A stretch of 64,000 nt of DNA from Lachnospiraceae bacterium (lineage in GTDB: Bacteria; Bacillota; Clostridia; Lachnospirales; Lachnospiraceae): the NCBI GenBank assembly GCA_900753305.1, contig CAADYR010000145.1:62001-126000 (forward strand), in the 5' to 3' direction. Positions 8,041 to 16,437 of this stretch are shown piece after piece. The translations under genes were made by a program, and so were the position numbers. Position 1 is the stretch's first letter. Every line of letters starts with the position of its first letter. The notes under the pieces are model-generated. The model worked only from the letters and a program-made list of their open reading frames with translations, was not told the DNA's origin and did not search any database.

Positions 8041-9177
8041 TTATACCTGACCAGTTACAACATCCAACTCCTGCTGTACTTTTACAAGGTCTTCTCTAAT
8101 ATGTATCTTCTGGGGACAGACTCTCTCGCACTTACCACACTTGATACAGTTCCTGGGTTTGGCTTCTTCCGGTATTTCTTTTGTCCAACACCAGGTTGTG
8201 TCTGCTACATTACCATAGATATGATATTCATTCCATACACCAAAGCTTCCCGGAATATTGACTCCGGCAGGACATGGCATACAATATTTACAGGCTGTAC
8301 ATCCATTCTTTACACGTTTGCGAAGCGCATCTGATACCTGTGCAACAGCTTCCTGTTCTTTCTGATTCAGCGGTTTAAAATTACCAAAGGTATCCAGATT
8401 ATCTTCTACCTGCTCCATATTGGACATCCCACTGAGTACTACCTTCACATTAGGAAACGTTGCTACATAGCGCAATGCCCAGGAAGGAGTCGATGCCTCC
8501 GGTCTGATGTTTTTGAATATAGATGTGATATCATCGGGCAGATTTGCCAGAGAACCACCCTTTACAGGTTCCATAATAACCATTGGGATTCCAAGCTTTT
8601 GTGCCAGTTCTACCCCCTTTAATGTTGCCTGACTGTCTTTATCCATATAATTGAGCTGGATCTGACAGAAATCCCAGTGATAGGAAGTAATGATCTCCTC
8701 AAATACTTCATACTCATCATGGAAAGAAAATCCCAGATAACGGATTTTGCCCTCATCACGAAGCTTCTCACAATATTCCAGAATCCCCAGCTTTTTGATC
8801 AGCTCCCATCTGTCCTTATTCAGTGCATGCATCAGATAGAAATCTACATAATCCTTATGCAGTCTCTCCAACTGTTCATGGAATATTCTCTCAACATCCT
8901 CCAATGTTCTGATTTCCCAGATAGGCAGTTTCGTTGCCAGATAATAGGAGTCTCTCGGATATCTGTCAAGTGCTCTGCCTGTGACAGGCTCACTCTTCCC
9001 ACCATGATAAGGATATGCTGTATCAAAATAATTTACTCCTGCGTGATAAGCCTTATCCAGCATATCAAATGCCAGTTCTTCATTAATACTGCCATCCTCA
9101 TTGGTAGGATACCTCATACAACCAAACCCAAGTAATGAGGTCTTGACGCCTATGTTATCCATTGTTCTGTACTCCAT
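8041..9177 (-). CDS. aldo/keto reductase with C-terminal 4Fe-4S domain
   Basis: The 378-residue protein has an aldo/keto reductase barrel in its first 290 residues, with the catalytic Asp and Tyr in NYFDTAYPYH, the Lys in ATKLP and the His in YLMHA. A ferredoxin-like tail follows with cysteine clusters CTACKYCMPCP and CIKCGKCERVC, as in the 4Fe-4S aldo/keto reductases common in gut Clostridia. The substrate is unknown. The frame is open further upstream to 9249, but that part translates a hairpin leader; the ATG at 9177 matches the family start and lies 13 nt after GGAAAGG. It is downstream of mfd by about 116 bp. Confidence 0.9.
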   Translation of the reverse strand: MEYRTMDNIGVKTSLLGFGCMRYPTNEDGSINEELAFDMLDKAYHAGVNYFDTAYPYHGGKSEPVTGRALDRYPRDSYYLATKLPIWEIRTLEDVERIFHEQLERLHKDYVDFYLMHALNKDRWELIKKLGILEYCEKLRDEGKIRYLGFSFHDEYEVFEEIITSYHWDFCQIQLNYMDKDSQATLKGVELAQKLGIPMVIMEPVKGGSLANLPDDITSIFKNIRPEASTPSWALRYVATFPNVKVVLSGMSNMEQVEDNLDTFGNFKPLNQKEQEAVAQVSDALRKRVKNGCTACKYCMPCPAGVNIPGSFGVWNEYHIYGNVADTTWCWTKEIPEEAKPRNCIKCGKCERVCPQKIHIREDLVKVQQELDVVTGQV

Positions 9178-9185
9178 ATTAATCA

Positions 9186-9255
9186 CCATACCTTTCCGTA
9201 ACCTGCAAACTTTGAGCCGCAGGCACAAAGTTGGGTCTGAAAAATTCATTTTTCA
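9186..9255 (-). repeat. two-hairpin leader before the aldo/keto reductase
   Basis: Between mfd and the reductase the minus-strand leader holds two successive hairpins: arms 238-245/248-255 of the 9000s (TGAAAAAT/ATTTTTCA) and arms 9208-9214/9226-9232 (AACTTTG/CAAAGTT). They are followed by 22 bases (9186-9207) that recur before mfd with one difference. Parts of the hairpins recur before mtaB. It may be a dispersed leader element or a structured RNA. Confidence 0.5.
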
Positions 9256-9293
9256 CACTGATTCCTCCTTTTATTAACAGTCACTGCCAACGA

Positions 9294-12200
9294 TCACTCA
9301 GTATAAAGAACAGCCATATCCTTAAGGATTCGCTGTGTCAGACTGATCATCAGGTCAGCTTCCTTTTCCACAAGTCCGTATTTTTTATATTTTAAAACAA
9401 AATTAGGCGTCCCTTTGGCACTGAATTGTAATGTCTTAGGGTATTTATCCAGAAGTCCCGGAAGCTTTTCTACATGTACTGGCGCATATGGTTCCATATA
9501 GAATGTGATACAGCCTACTTTTCCCTTAATTTCCGTTACATATCTTTCATGCGCCTGTACACGTACCAGAGAAATTCTGATCAGGTTATCCACAGACTTT
9601 GGTACACTACCGAACCTGTCTAACAATTCTGCTTTCATATCCTCACATTCCGCTTCGTTCTCAAGGCTCGCGATTCTCTTATAGATATCCAGTTTCTGTG
9701 CCTCGTTCACAATATAAGATGGCGGAATAAAAGCATCCACATCCATATCAACATACGTATTGAAATCTTCTGACAGCTTCTTTGTTCCTTTTAATGTCTT
9801 AACCGCTTCGTTTAACATCTTGCAATACAGATCGTATCCTACAGCCTCCATATGTCCATGCTGACGTTCCCCCAGCAGATTTCCTGCACCTCTGATTTCC
9901 AGATCCCTCATGGCGATCTTAAATCCGCTGCCCAGATCCGTAAATTCCTTAATTGCCTGCAATCTCTTCTCTGCAACTTCCTTGAGCATTTTATCCCTTT
10001 TATACATAAGAAATGCATAGGAAGTTCTGTTAGAACGTCCTACTCTTCCCCTGAGCTGATAAAGCTGTGAAAGACCCATATTGTCCGAATCATGAATGAT
10101 CATGGTATTTACATTGGATATATCCAGCCCCGTCTCTATGATCGTAGTAGATACCAGTACGTCAATTTCCCCATTGATAAATCCGAACATGATCTTCTCC
10201 AGTTCATGCTCTTTCATCTGTCCATGTGCATATGCGACTGTTGCCTCCGGTACCAGTGCCTGTATTCGGTCAGTGATCTCTGCAATATTATTGATCCTGT
10301 TATATACATAATAGACCTGTCCCTGTCTGGATAGTTCTCTGACAATGGCTTCTCTGACCATCTCTTCATTATATTCCATAACATATGTCTGGATCGGCTG
10401 TCTCTCGCTTGGCGCTTCTTCCAGAACACTCATATCACGGATTCCGACCAGACTCATATGCAAAGTTCTCGGAATCGGCGTTGCAGTCAATGTCAGTACA
10501 TCTACCGTATCCTTGACCTGTTTGATCTTCTCCTTATGGCGTACTCCAAAACGCTGTTCCTCATCCACGATCAGAAGACCCAGATCTTTATATTTCACAT
10601 CTGAGGACAACAGGCGGTGCGTTCCGATCACGATATCAACCAGTCCCTTTTTTAAGTCCTCCAGTGTTTTCTTCTGTTCGCCGGCAGTACGGAATCTTGA
10701 AAGCATATCCACACGTACCGGAAAATCCTTCATTCTCTGCACAAAAGTATTGTAATGCTGTTGCGCAAGGATTGTCGTCGGTACCAGAAAAGCAACCTGC
10801 TTGCCATCCTGTACCGCCTTAAATGCCGCCCTGATCGCAATTTCTGTCTTGCCATACCCTACGTCACCGCATACCAGTCTGTCCATAATACGGTTACTTT
10901 CCATATCTGCCTTGGTAGCTTCGATTGCAAGCAATTGATCCTGCGTCTCTTCAAAAGGAAACATTTCTTCAAATTCCTGCTGCCAGACTGTATCATGTCC
11001 AAAGGCAAATCCCTGTTTCTCCTGTCTGAGTGCATACAGTTCGACAAGATCCTTTGCCACTTCATTGACTGCACTTTTCACTCTGGACTTGGTTTTGGTC
11101 CATTCCTGTGTTCCAAGTTTGTTCAGCTTCGGACGCTTGGCAGCATCGGCAGAGGCATATTTCTGAATAACATCCAGTCCCGTTGCCAGAATATAGAGAT
11201 TGCCTCCATCCCTGTATTCTATTTTGATATAATCCTTTACGACCTTGTCAACCTCTACCTTTTCAATTCCTTTATATATACCCAGTCCATGATTCTCATG
11301 CACGACATAATCACCGATTTTCAGGTCTGAGAAATCTCTGATCTTCTGTCCCTCATAGACTTTCTTCTTTTTCTTCTTACGGTTCTGTTTTCCAAAAATA
11401 TCGGATTCCGAAATGACTACGAATTTAAGCATTGGATACTCAAATCCCTTCAGCACATTTCCATAAAAAGTCATTATTTCACCCGGTTGCAGCTCTCTTT
11501 GGGAATTATCGGAATAAAAGGCATTTAATCCCTCATCCATCAGATCTGTTGCCAGACGTTTCGCCCTTGTTGCGGATGCTGATACCAGAAGTACACGATA
11601 TCCATTTTTCTTATAGTGATTCAGGTCTTTTACAAGTTCCGGGAAACTGTTATTATAGGAAGATACATTGCGGGCATTGACCGTATATCGATTAGCGAAC
11701 TTTACAGGGAACCCTTTGTATTCCATCGTACTAAGTGCCAGCAGTCGGTTTTTCTCAAGTCTTGCATAGATTTCCTTTGCTCCATACAGGACATCCATCT
11801 GCCCAGGCAGAATATAGCCTTTCTGTGCTCTGGTAGACATACTTTCTCTGAATTCCAGTTCTACTGCATTGGCGTGTTCTTCTATTCTCGCCGGTTCATC
11901 CAGACAGATACACAGCTTCCTGCCAGCCACAAAATCTATCAGTGACTGGGTTTCCTCATAGAAATAGCCTATATAACTCTCCAGATTTACAAAAGACTGG
12001 AACTGTGTTACCTGCTCTTTTAGCTCTGCTACAGACTGCTCCAGCCTGTGAGCCTCTTCCGGTTTTGTCTCTTCTCTGAAAAAACCGGCAGATTTCTTAC
12101 AATCCTTCTCCATTCTTGCCAAACCATCTTCCAGTGCCTTTTTTGACAAGATCAATTCTGTAGCAGGATAAATTGACACTTGTGTCATATTTTCAATAGA

Positions 12201-12830
12201 GCGCTGACTTTCTATATCAAAGGATCGGATAGATTCTACTTCGTCCCCCCATAGTTCGATACGCACCGGGTTCTCTCTCGTCAGGTCAAAGATATCCACA
12301 ATACCGCCACGGATTGAGAATTGACCGGGGGATTCCACCTGATAATTCTTCTCATAGCCCATTTCTACAAGTTTTCTGGCAATCGCCGCTTCTTCGGCAA
12401 TCCCCCCCTGCGCGATTTCAATAACATTCTCTTTCCATACGGACAGGGGAAGCTGATGTGCCATCAATGCCGAAAATGTTGTTACGATGGTGATCGGTTC
12501 TCCCTCCAGGAGCTTACGCAGAACAGCTACACGCTCTTTCGTCAGTTGATTACCATGAATATCCGCCTGATAAAAGATCAGATCCTTCGCCGGAAAATAA
12601 TAGGATTCCTTACAGTAAAGTTTGCAGTCATCCAGCAGTTCCTTCGCCTTCATATCACTATATGTTACGATCAACTTCACATCATAATCTCCACTCAGAC
12701 CATATATCATATGAAGCTTCTGGGAATCCACGCATCCACTCACACTGACTTTTCCCTGTTGTGTATTCAGTTGTCTGAGAATATCCTCATATTCACCCAG
12801 CTCTCTAAGAGGCGCCAATATTGTATTCAC
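9294..12830 (-). CDS. mfd: transcription-repair coupling factor Mfd
   Basis: The 1178-residue protein has the Mfd order: UvrB-like N-terminal module, RNA polymerase interaction domain (FSDLKIGDYVVHENHGLGIY), RecG-like translocase with Walker A GDVGYGKTE, DEEQ box and RGRVGRSN motif VI, and the C-terminal D7 domain. It displaces stalled RNA polymerase and recruits UvrA to lesions. The family starts at xNT-LAPLRELGEYE, which here corresponds to the GTG at 12830; an ATG at 12842 in the same frame abuts the AGAAAGG site. It lies between pth and the aldo/keto reductase, the same pth-mfd order as in B. subtilis. Confidence 0.97.
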   Translation of the reverse strand: MNTILAPLRELGEYEDILRQLNTQQGKVSVSGCVDSQKLHMIYGLSGDYDVKLIVTYSDMKAKELLDDCKLYCKESYYFPAKDLIFYQADIHGNQLTKERVAVLRKLLEGEPITIVTTFSALMAHQLPLSVWKENVIEIAQGGIAEEAAIARKLVEMGYEKNYQVESPGQFSIRGGIVDIFDLTRENPVRIELWGDEVESIRSFDIESQRSIENMTQVSIYPATELILSKKALEDGLARMEKDCKKSAGFFREETKPEEAHRLEQSVAELKEQVTQFQSFVNLESYIGYFYEETQSLIDFVAGRKLCICLDEPARIEEHANAVELEFRESMSTRAQKGYILPGQMDVLYGAKEIYARLEKNRLLALSTMEYKGFPVKFANRYTVNARNVSSYNNSFPELVKDLNHYKKNGYRVLLVSASATRAKRLATDLMDEGLNAFYSDNSQRELQPGEIMTFYGNVLKGFEYPMLKFVVISESDIFGKQNRKKKKKKVYEGQKIRDFSDLKIGDYVVHENHGLGIYKGIEKVEVDKVVKDYIKIEYRDGGNLYILATGLDVIQKYASADAAKRPKLNKLGTQEWTKTKSRVKSAVNEVAKDLVELYALRQEKQGFAFGHDTVWQQEFEEMFPFEETQDQLLAIEATKADMESNRIMDRLVCGDVGYGKTEIAIRAAFKAVQDGKQVAFLVPTTILAQQHYNTFVQRMKDFPVRVDMLSRFRTAGEQKKTLEDLKKGLVDIVIGTHRLLSSDVKYKDLGLLIVDEEQRFGVRHKEKIKQVKDTVDVLTLTATPIPRTLHMSLVGIRDMSVLEEAPSERQPIQTYVMEYNEEMVREAIVRELSRQGQVYYVYNRINNIAEITDRIQALVPEATVAYAHGQMKEHELEKIMFGFINGEIDVLVSTTIIETGLDISNVNTMIIHDSDNMGLSQLYQLRGRVGRSNRTSYAFLMYKRDKMLKEVAEKRLQAIKEFTDLGSGFKIAMRDLEIRGAGNLLGERQHGHMEAVGYDLYCKMLNEAVKTLKGTKKLSEDFNTYVDMDVDAFIPPSYIVNEAQKLDIYKRIASLENEAECEDMKAELLDRFGSVPKSVDNLIRISLVRVQAHERYVTEIKGKVGCITFYMEPYAPVHVEKLPGLLDKYPKTLQFSAKGTPNFVLKYKKYGLVEKEADLMISLTQRILKDMAVLYTE

Positions 12831-12838
12831 GCTACGAT

Positions 12839-12860
12839 CCATACCTTTCTGTAACCTGCA
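12839..12860 (-). repeat. 22-nt leader repeat before mfd
   Basis: This stretch equals 9186-9207, before the aldo/keto reductase, with a single base change. It ends in the AGAAAGG ribosome site and the TATGG filler. Two unrelated genes therefore share one translation leader. Confidence 0.6.
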
Positions 12861-12886
12861 GGCTCTTTACTTCAATACCTTGCTGT

Positions 12887-13456
12887 TTATGATTTTTTAT
12901 TATACTGGTTCATGGCAGCATCCACATCGCCTTCCAGCATCAGTTCCACTGCACCGCATACCTTCTCCAGACTTTCCTTCATAATAACCAGTTCTTCCTG
13001 GGAGAAATGTCCTAATACATAATCTGCCAGATCATATCCCTTGGGCTTCTCTCCCACTCCGATCTTGATTCTCTGGAATGTATCATGTCCCAAATGCAGG
13101 ATGATGTTCTTGATTCCGTTATGTCCACCTGCACTGCCCTTTTTACGGATACGGAGCTGTCCTACATCCAGACTGATATCATCATAGATAACAATAAGTT
13201 CATCTTTCTCATCTATCTTATAATAGTCTACAGCGGCACGTATTGCCTCTCCACTCAGGTTCATGTAAGTGAGTGGTTTCAACAGCATGACTTTATTGCC
13301 ATTGATAACTCCCTTTCCCATCAGTGCTTTATTTTTCACATCACTGACACTGATCCCATATTTATCAGCCAGTGCATCGATTGCCGCAAAACCGATGTTG
13401 TGTCTGGTATTATCATATTCCTTTGTTGGATTGCCCAACCCTGCTATTATATACAT
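12887..13456 (-). CDS. pth: peptidyl-tRNA hydrolase
   Basis: A 189-residue Pth enzyme that frees tRNA from peptidyl-tRNA dropped from the ribosome. The catalytic region is intact: GLGNPTKEYDNTRHNIGF with the active His, the PLTYMNLSG segment and the IYDDISLDVGQLRIRKKGSAGGHNG motif. It is encoded 27 bp after the DUF6472-like gene and about 55 bp before mfd, in the pth-mfd order shared with many Firmicutes (spoVC in B. subtilis). Confidence 0.97.
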   Translation of the reverse strand: MYIIAGLGNPTKEYDNTRHNIGFAAIDALADKYGISVSDVKNKALMGKGVINGNKVMLLKPLTYMNLSGEAIRAAVDYYKIDEKDELIVIYDDISLDVGQLRIRKKGSAGGHNGIKNIILHLGHDTFQRIKIGVGEKPKGYDLADYVLGHFSQEELVIMKESLEKVCGAVELMLEGDVDAAMNQYNKKS

Positions 13457-13483
13457 ACTTTCCTCTTTTCCATTTGTCCTGCA

Positions 13484-13657
13484 TCACATTTGATGGCGTA
13501 CAACTGCGTATTCATCTCCGTTTCGGTAGAAGGGACATTCCTTATAGTGTCCTTCGCTCATACGGACTGCGTCATCTTCGTCCATATCTACCTCACAATA
13601 GTAACACTCGTCATCATCATCATATACATTATATGCACAGGTATCACAGCTTGCCAT
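13484..13657 (-). CDS. small cysteine-rich DUF6472-like protein
   Basis: This short gene encodes 57 residues and starts MASCDTCAYN. It has CxxC pairs at 4-7 and 18-21 and a single Cys at 41, with many Asp and Glu residues between, suggesting a small metal-binding (zinc or iron) protein. It resembles the DUF6472 family of Lachnospiraceae, whose function is unknown. AGAAAGG lies 11 nt before the ATG. Its place 27 bp upstream of pth and in the same direction suggests co-expression with pth and mfd. The coding frame is supported by the conserved composition and operon position, not by a known activity. Confidence 0.7.
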   Translation of the reverse strand: MASCDTCAYNVYDDDDECYYCEVDMDEDDAVRMSEGHYKECPFYRNGDEYAVVRHQM

Positions 13658-13718
13658 AAATTTACCAGCCTTTCTTCTTTGAACAATAAATATATCGTAT
13701 CGAATATTTGTTCTATTG

Positions 13719-15950
13719 TCAAGGGATATATTTTACCTCTACTTCTTCATACTTCGGATATCCTTCATGCAGCAGTTTCTCTTCCAGTTCTCCATTGCCC
13801 GTGTGTCCAAAATGATACAGATTATAAGCCCCCTGCTCATAGGCAAAGTCCAGTCCGTCATCCTGATAATGCTCGTACTCTCCATCACCTGCATAGACCT
13901 CCAGGATCAGTTTCTTCTGCTCTTTTGTTCCAATATAGGCTTCTACCGGATATTTAGGCAGGATCGCACCTGCTTTCACATAGACAGGGCAGGTATCCAG
14001 AGGAGCATCCCTGATAATATACTGACCTCCGGCTATATGTTCCTTCGTCCAGTAATCAAACCACTCACCCTCAGGCAGATAGACCAGCCTTTTCGTTGCT
14101 CCCTGTTCTATTACCGGAGCCACCAGAAGTTCACTTCCTATCATGAATTCATCATTCATATTATGGGTATTGACATCTTTTTCATACTCCAACACTAATG
14201 GTCTCATAACCGGAAGTCCTGTGCTTAGATGTTCATGGAAAAGGTCATAGAAATACGGGATCAGTTCATAACGAAGCTCAACGTATCGTCTGATGATATC
14301 CAGTTTTTCCCTGCCAAAAAGCCAGGGTTCCTGCCGTCTCGTTCCCATTGCACTGTGATTGCGGAACAATGTTGAGAAACATCCTACCTGATACCAGCGC
14401 ACCAGCAATTCACCTGTCGTATCAGAACCGAATCCACCAATATCAGTCCCGGCAAAAGGATATCCGCTCATACCCAGGTTACACAACTGTGGAATCGCCA
14501 TACGCAGATGTGTCCACAGACTGTTATTATCCCCTGTCCATACGGTAGCATACTTCTGTGTACCGCTATAGCATGCTCTTGTTATAACAAAAGGTCGCTT
14601 ATCACTTAACTTGCGCAGTCCCTGATAGGTTGCCCTGGACATATTGTGTCCGTAGACATTGTGCATCCACTTATGATTGGTAACCTCATCTTCTTCGGAA
14701 AAGACAACATCATCCGGCAATGGGCCATTGAAGCTTGCAGGCTCATTCATATCGTTCCATACGCCCATAATGCCTTTATCCAGCAAAAACTGATGCTTCT
14801 CTCCCCACCAGTCTCTCACTTCCTGTCTTCCAAAGTCAGGAAATGCAGAATCACCAGGCCATACCGCATTAATGTAGACATCACCATTTGCATCTTTTGC
14901 AAAATAATTGTGATCGATTCCTTCACGATACACATAGTAGTCTTCGTCCTTTTTCACACCTGGGTCAATAATGGTAACTGCCTGGAATCCCTGTTCTTTC
15001 AAGTCAGCGATCAACCGGTCCGGATCTGTGAAGTTCTCCTTATTCCATGTGAACACACGATAGCCGTCCATATAATCTATATCAAAATATATCGCGTCGC
15101 AAGGAATCTCATATCGTCTGAAATCTGCCGCCAACTGCCTTACTTCTGCCTCTGTCTTATAGCTCCATCTGCACTGATGGTAGCCAAGAGTCCAACGCAT
15201 CGGCAGTGGCACACGACCGGTCAGCCAGGTGTAACCTCCAATGACCTCCGCCATATTTTCTCCTGTAATGACATAATAATCCATCATTCCATCTTCTGCA
15301 CGATACTCGATACGATTCGAATACTCCTTACCCAGATTAAAGGCGCTTTTTCCATGATTATCAAAGAACACCCCATACACCGCATTCTCTTTTAACACGA
15401 TCATAAAAGGTACTGATTTATATAAAGACTTGAAATTGTCCTCATGAGGTGCCGGTATGTCAGAATTCCACATTTCATACTCATACTCTCTTTTGTTGAG
15501 CACACCGGTCTTATCTCCCAGACCATAAATGCAGTCTGCCTCATCCAGAGTTAAGGATAAGTTGACTTTGGCACGCACTTCTGCTCCACTCTCATGCCCT
15601 TCCATGCCAATAAATGCCTTTTCTTCTTCCGTCAGAGTACTTTCTTTGGTTTCCTGTCCTTCTGACACGCATGTCAGTTTCTCATTATTCTTCTTATTAT
15701 AAAAGATAATCGCTCCATCCGGATTTAACATGACACGCAGCAATGCTGTTTCAAATACCGTATCCGCTCCCTGCTCTGATACCTGATATTGTGCTACTGC
15801 TACCTTCTGTTGCTGCTCTGCTGTCAGTTCCACAGCCGCAGAATATGGTGGTCTGCCGTTTTTTAATTCACAGATGCGGATAATTCCATCCCCATATGCT
15901 CTTACCTGAATCTGTTGTCTGTCCCATTGCATTGTAATTCCCTGTCCCAT
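13719..15950 (-). CDS. GH31 family alpha-glucosidase
   Basis: A 743-residue glycoside hydrolase family 31 enzyme without a signal peptide, so likely cytoplasmic. It has an N-terminal beta-sandwich (GLGDKTG signature), a TIM barrel with the nucleophile motif GVWNDMNEPASF, the GTDIGGF acid/base region and RNHSAMGTRRQEPW. Enzymes of this type release glucose from alpha-glucosides such as isomaltose or maltose; exact linkage preference cannot be read. The ATG at 15950 follows AGGGG. It lies upstream of the DUF6472-pth-mfd group with a 61-bp spacer and near the glycogen genes, which fits alpha-glucan turnover. Confidence 0.93.
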   Translation of the reverse strand: MGQGITMQWDRQQIQVRAYGDGIIRICELKNGRPPYSAAVELTAEQQQKVAVAQYQVSEQGADTVFETALLRVMLNPDGAIIFYNKKNNEKLTCVSEGQETKESTLTEEEKAFIGMEGHESGAEVRAKVNLSLTLDEADCIYGLGDKTGVLNKREYEYEMWNSDIPAPHEDNFKSLYKSVPFMIVLKENAVYGVFFDNHGKSAFNLGKEYSNRIEYRAEDGMMDYYVITGENMAEVIGGYTWLTGRVPLPMRWTLGYHQCRWSYKTEAEVRQLAADFRRYEIPCDAIYFDIDYMDGYRVFTWNKENFTDPDRLIADLKEQGFQAVTIIDPGVKKDEDYYVYREGIDHNYFAKDANGDVYINAVWPGDSAFPDFGRQEVRDWWGEKHQFLLDKGIMGVWNDMNEPASFNGPLPDDVVFSEEDEVTNHKWMHNVYGHNMSRATYQGLRKLSDKRPFVITRACYSGTQKYATVWTGDNNSLWTHLRMAIPQLCNLGMSGYPFAGTDIGGFGSDTTGELLVRWYQVGCFSTLFRNHSAMGTRRQEPWLFGREKLDIIRRYVELRYELIPYFYDLFHEHLSTGLPVMRPLVLEYEKDVNTHNMNDEFMIGSELLVAPVIEQGATKRLVYLPEGEWFDYWTKEHIAGGQYIIRDAPLDTCPVYVKAGAILPKYPVEAYIGTKEQKKLILEVYAGDGEYEHYQDDGLDFAYEQGAYNLYHFGHTGNGELEEKLLHEGYPKYEEVEVKYIP

Positions 15951-16049
15951 AATTACCCCTGCCTTTCTATTCTATATGAAAAGATATACTCTAATCGTAA
16001 CATTCTTTTGGAGTTGTGAAAAGACTAAACATACTTTAAACAAAATAAA

Positions 16050-16071
16050 CGGGATACCTTCCGGTATCCCG
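16050..16071 (-). terminator. terminator after spoVG
   Basis: A compact 9-bp GC-rich stem (16050-16058 with 16063-16071) with a TTCC loop, followed on the minus strand by a T-rich tract, lies 35 bp after the spoVG stop. Confidence 0.9.
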
Positions 16072-16105
16072 CGCCCCACATTTTATATTCATATTTGTCC
16101 AGAAC

Positions 16106-16381
16106 TTATACTGTCTCGTCCGGCTCTAACAATGCTTTCTCATAGCTCTCCAGAATTGTCTTCTGGATCAGCTCTCTTGTGGAAGAATTGATTGGATGAG
16201 CAATATCTCTGTATTCGCCATCAGCAGATTTCTTGCTTGGCATGGCAATGAACAGACCTTTCTCTCCTTCAATGACCTTAATGTCATGTACTACGAATTC
16301 ATCATCGAGTGTGATAGACACTACTGCCTTCATCTTTCCTTCCTTAGTAATTTTACGAACGCGAACATCTGTAATCGTCAT
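16106..16381 (-). CDS. spoVG: septation/regulatory protein SpoVG
   Basis: The 91-residue SpoVG starts MTITDVRVRKI and keeps the RNA/DNA-binding core VVHDIKVIEG and IAMPSKK with the ending PINSSTRELI. SpoVG acts in sporulation septation control and in several species as a global nucleic-acid-binding regulator. The frame extends to 16402, but the ATG at 16381 with AAAGGGGG before it matches the family start. It lies 56 bp after glgD, so it may be cotranscribed with the glycogen genes; a weak promoter may also lie in that gap. Confidence 0.95.
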   Translation of the reverse strand: MTITDVRVRKITKEGKMKAVVSITLDDEFVVHDIKVIEGEKGLFIAMPSKKSADGEYRDIAHPINSSTRELIQKTILESYEKALLEPDETV

Positions 16382-16437
16382 TCTTAAGTTCCCCCTTTGC
16401 AAGTCTTCATAATTTAGTTACATCACACAAACATTAC

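Noticed and set aside
9178..9249. N-terminal extension of the aldo/keto reductase
   Set aside because: The extra codons read through two hairpins and a ribosome site and are not found in the family; the start was moved to 9177.
10755..11330. Rightward 191-codon frame inside mfd
   Set aside because: It is antisense to the Mfd translocase domain and shows no ribosome site or conserved motif.
13085..13957. Long rightward open frame across pth, the DUF6472-like gene and the GH31 end
   Set aside because: It lies antisense to three recognised genes, has no ribosome site and no family resemblance; it is a shadow frame.
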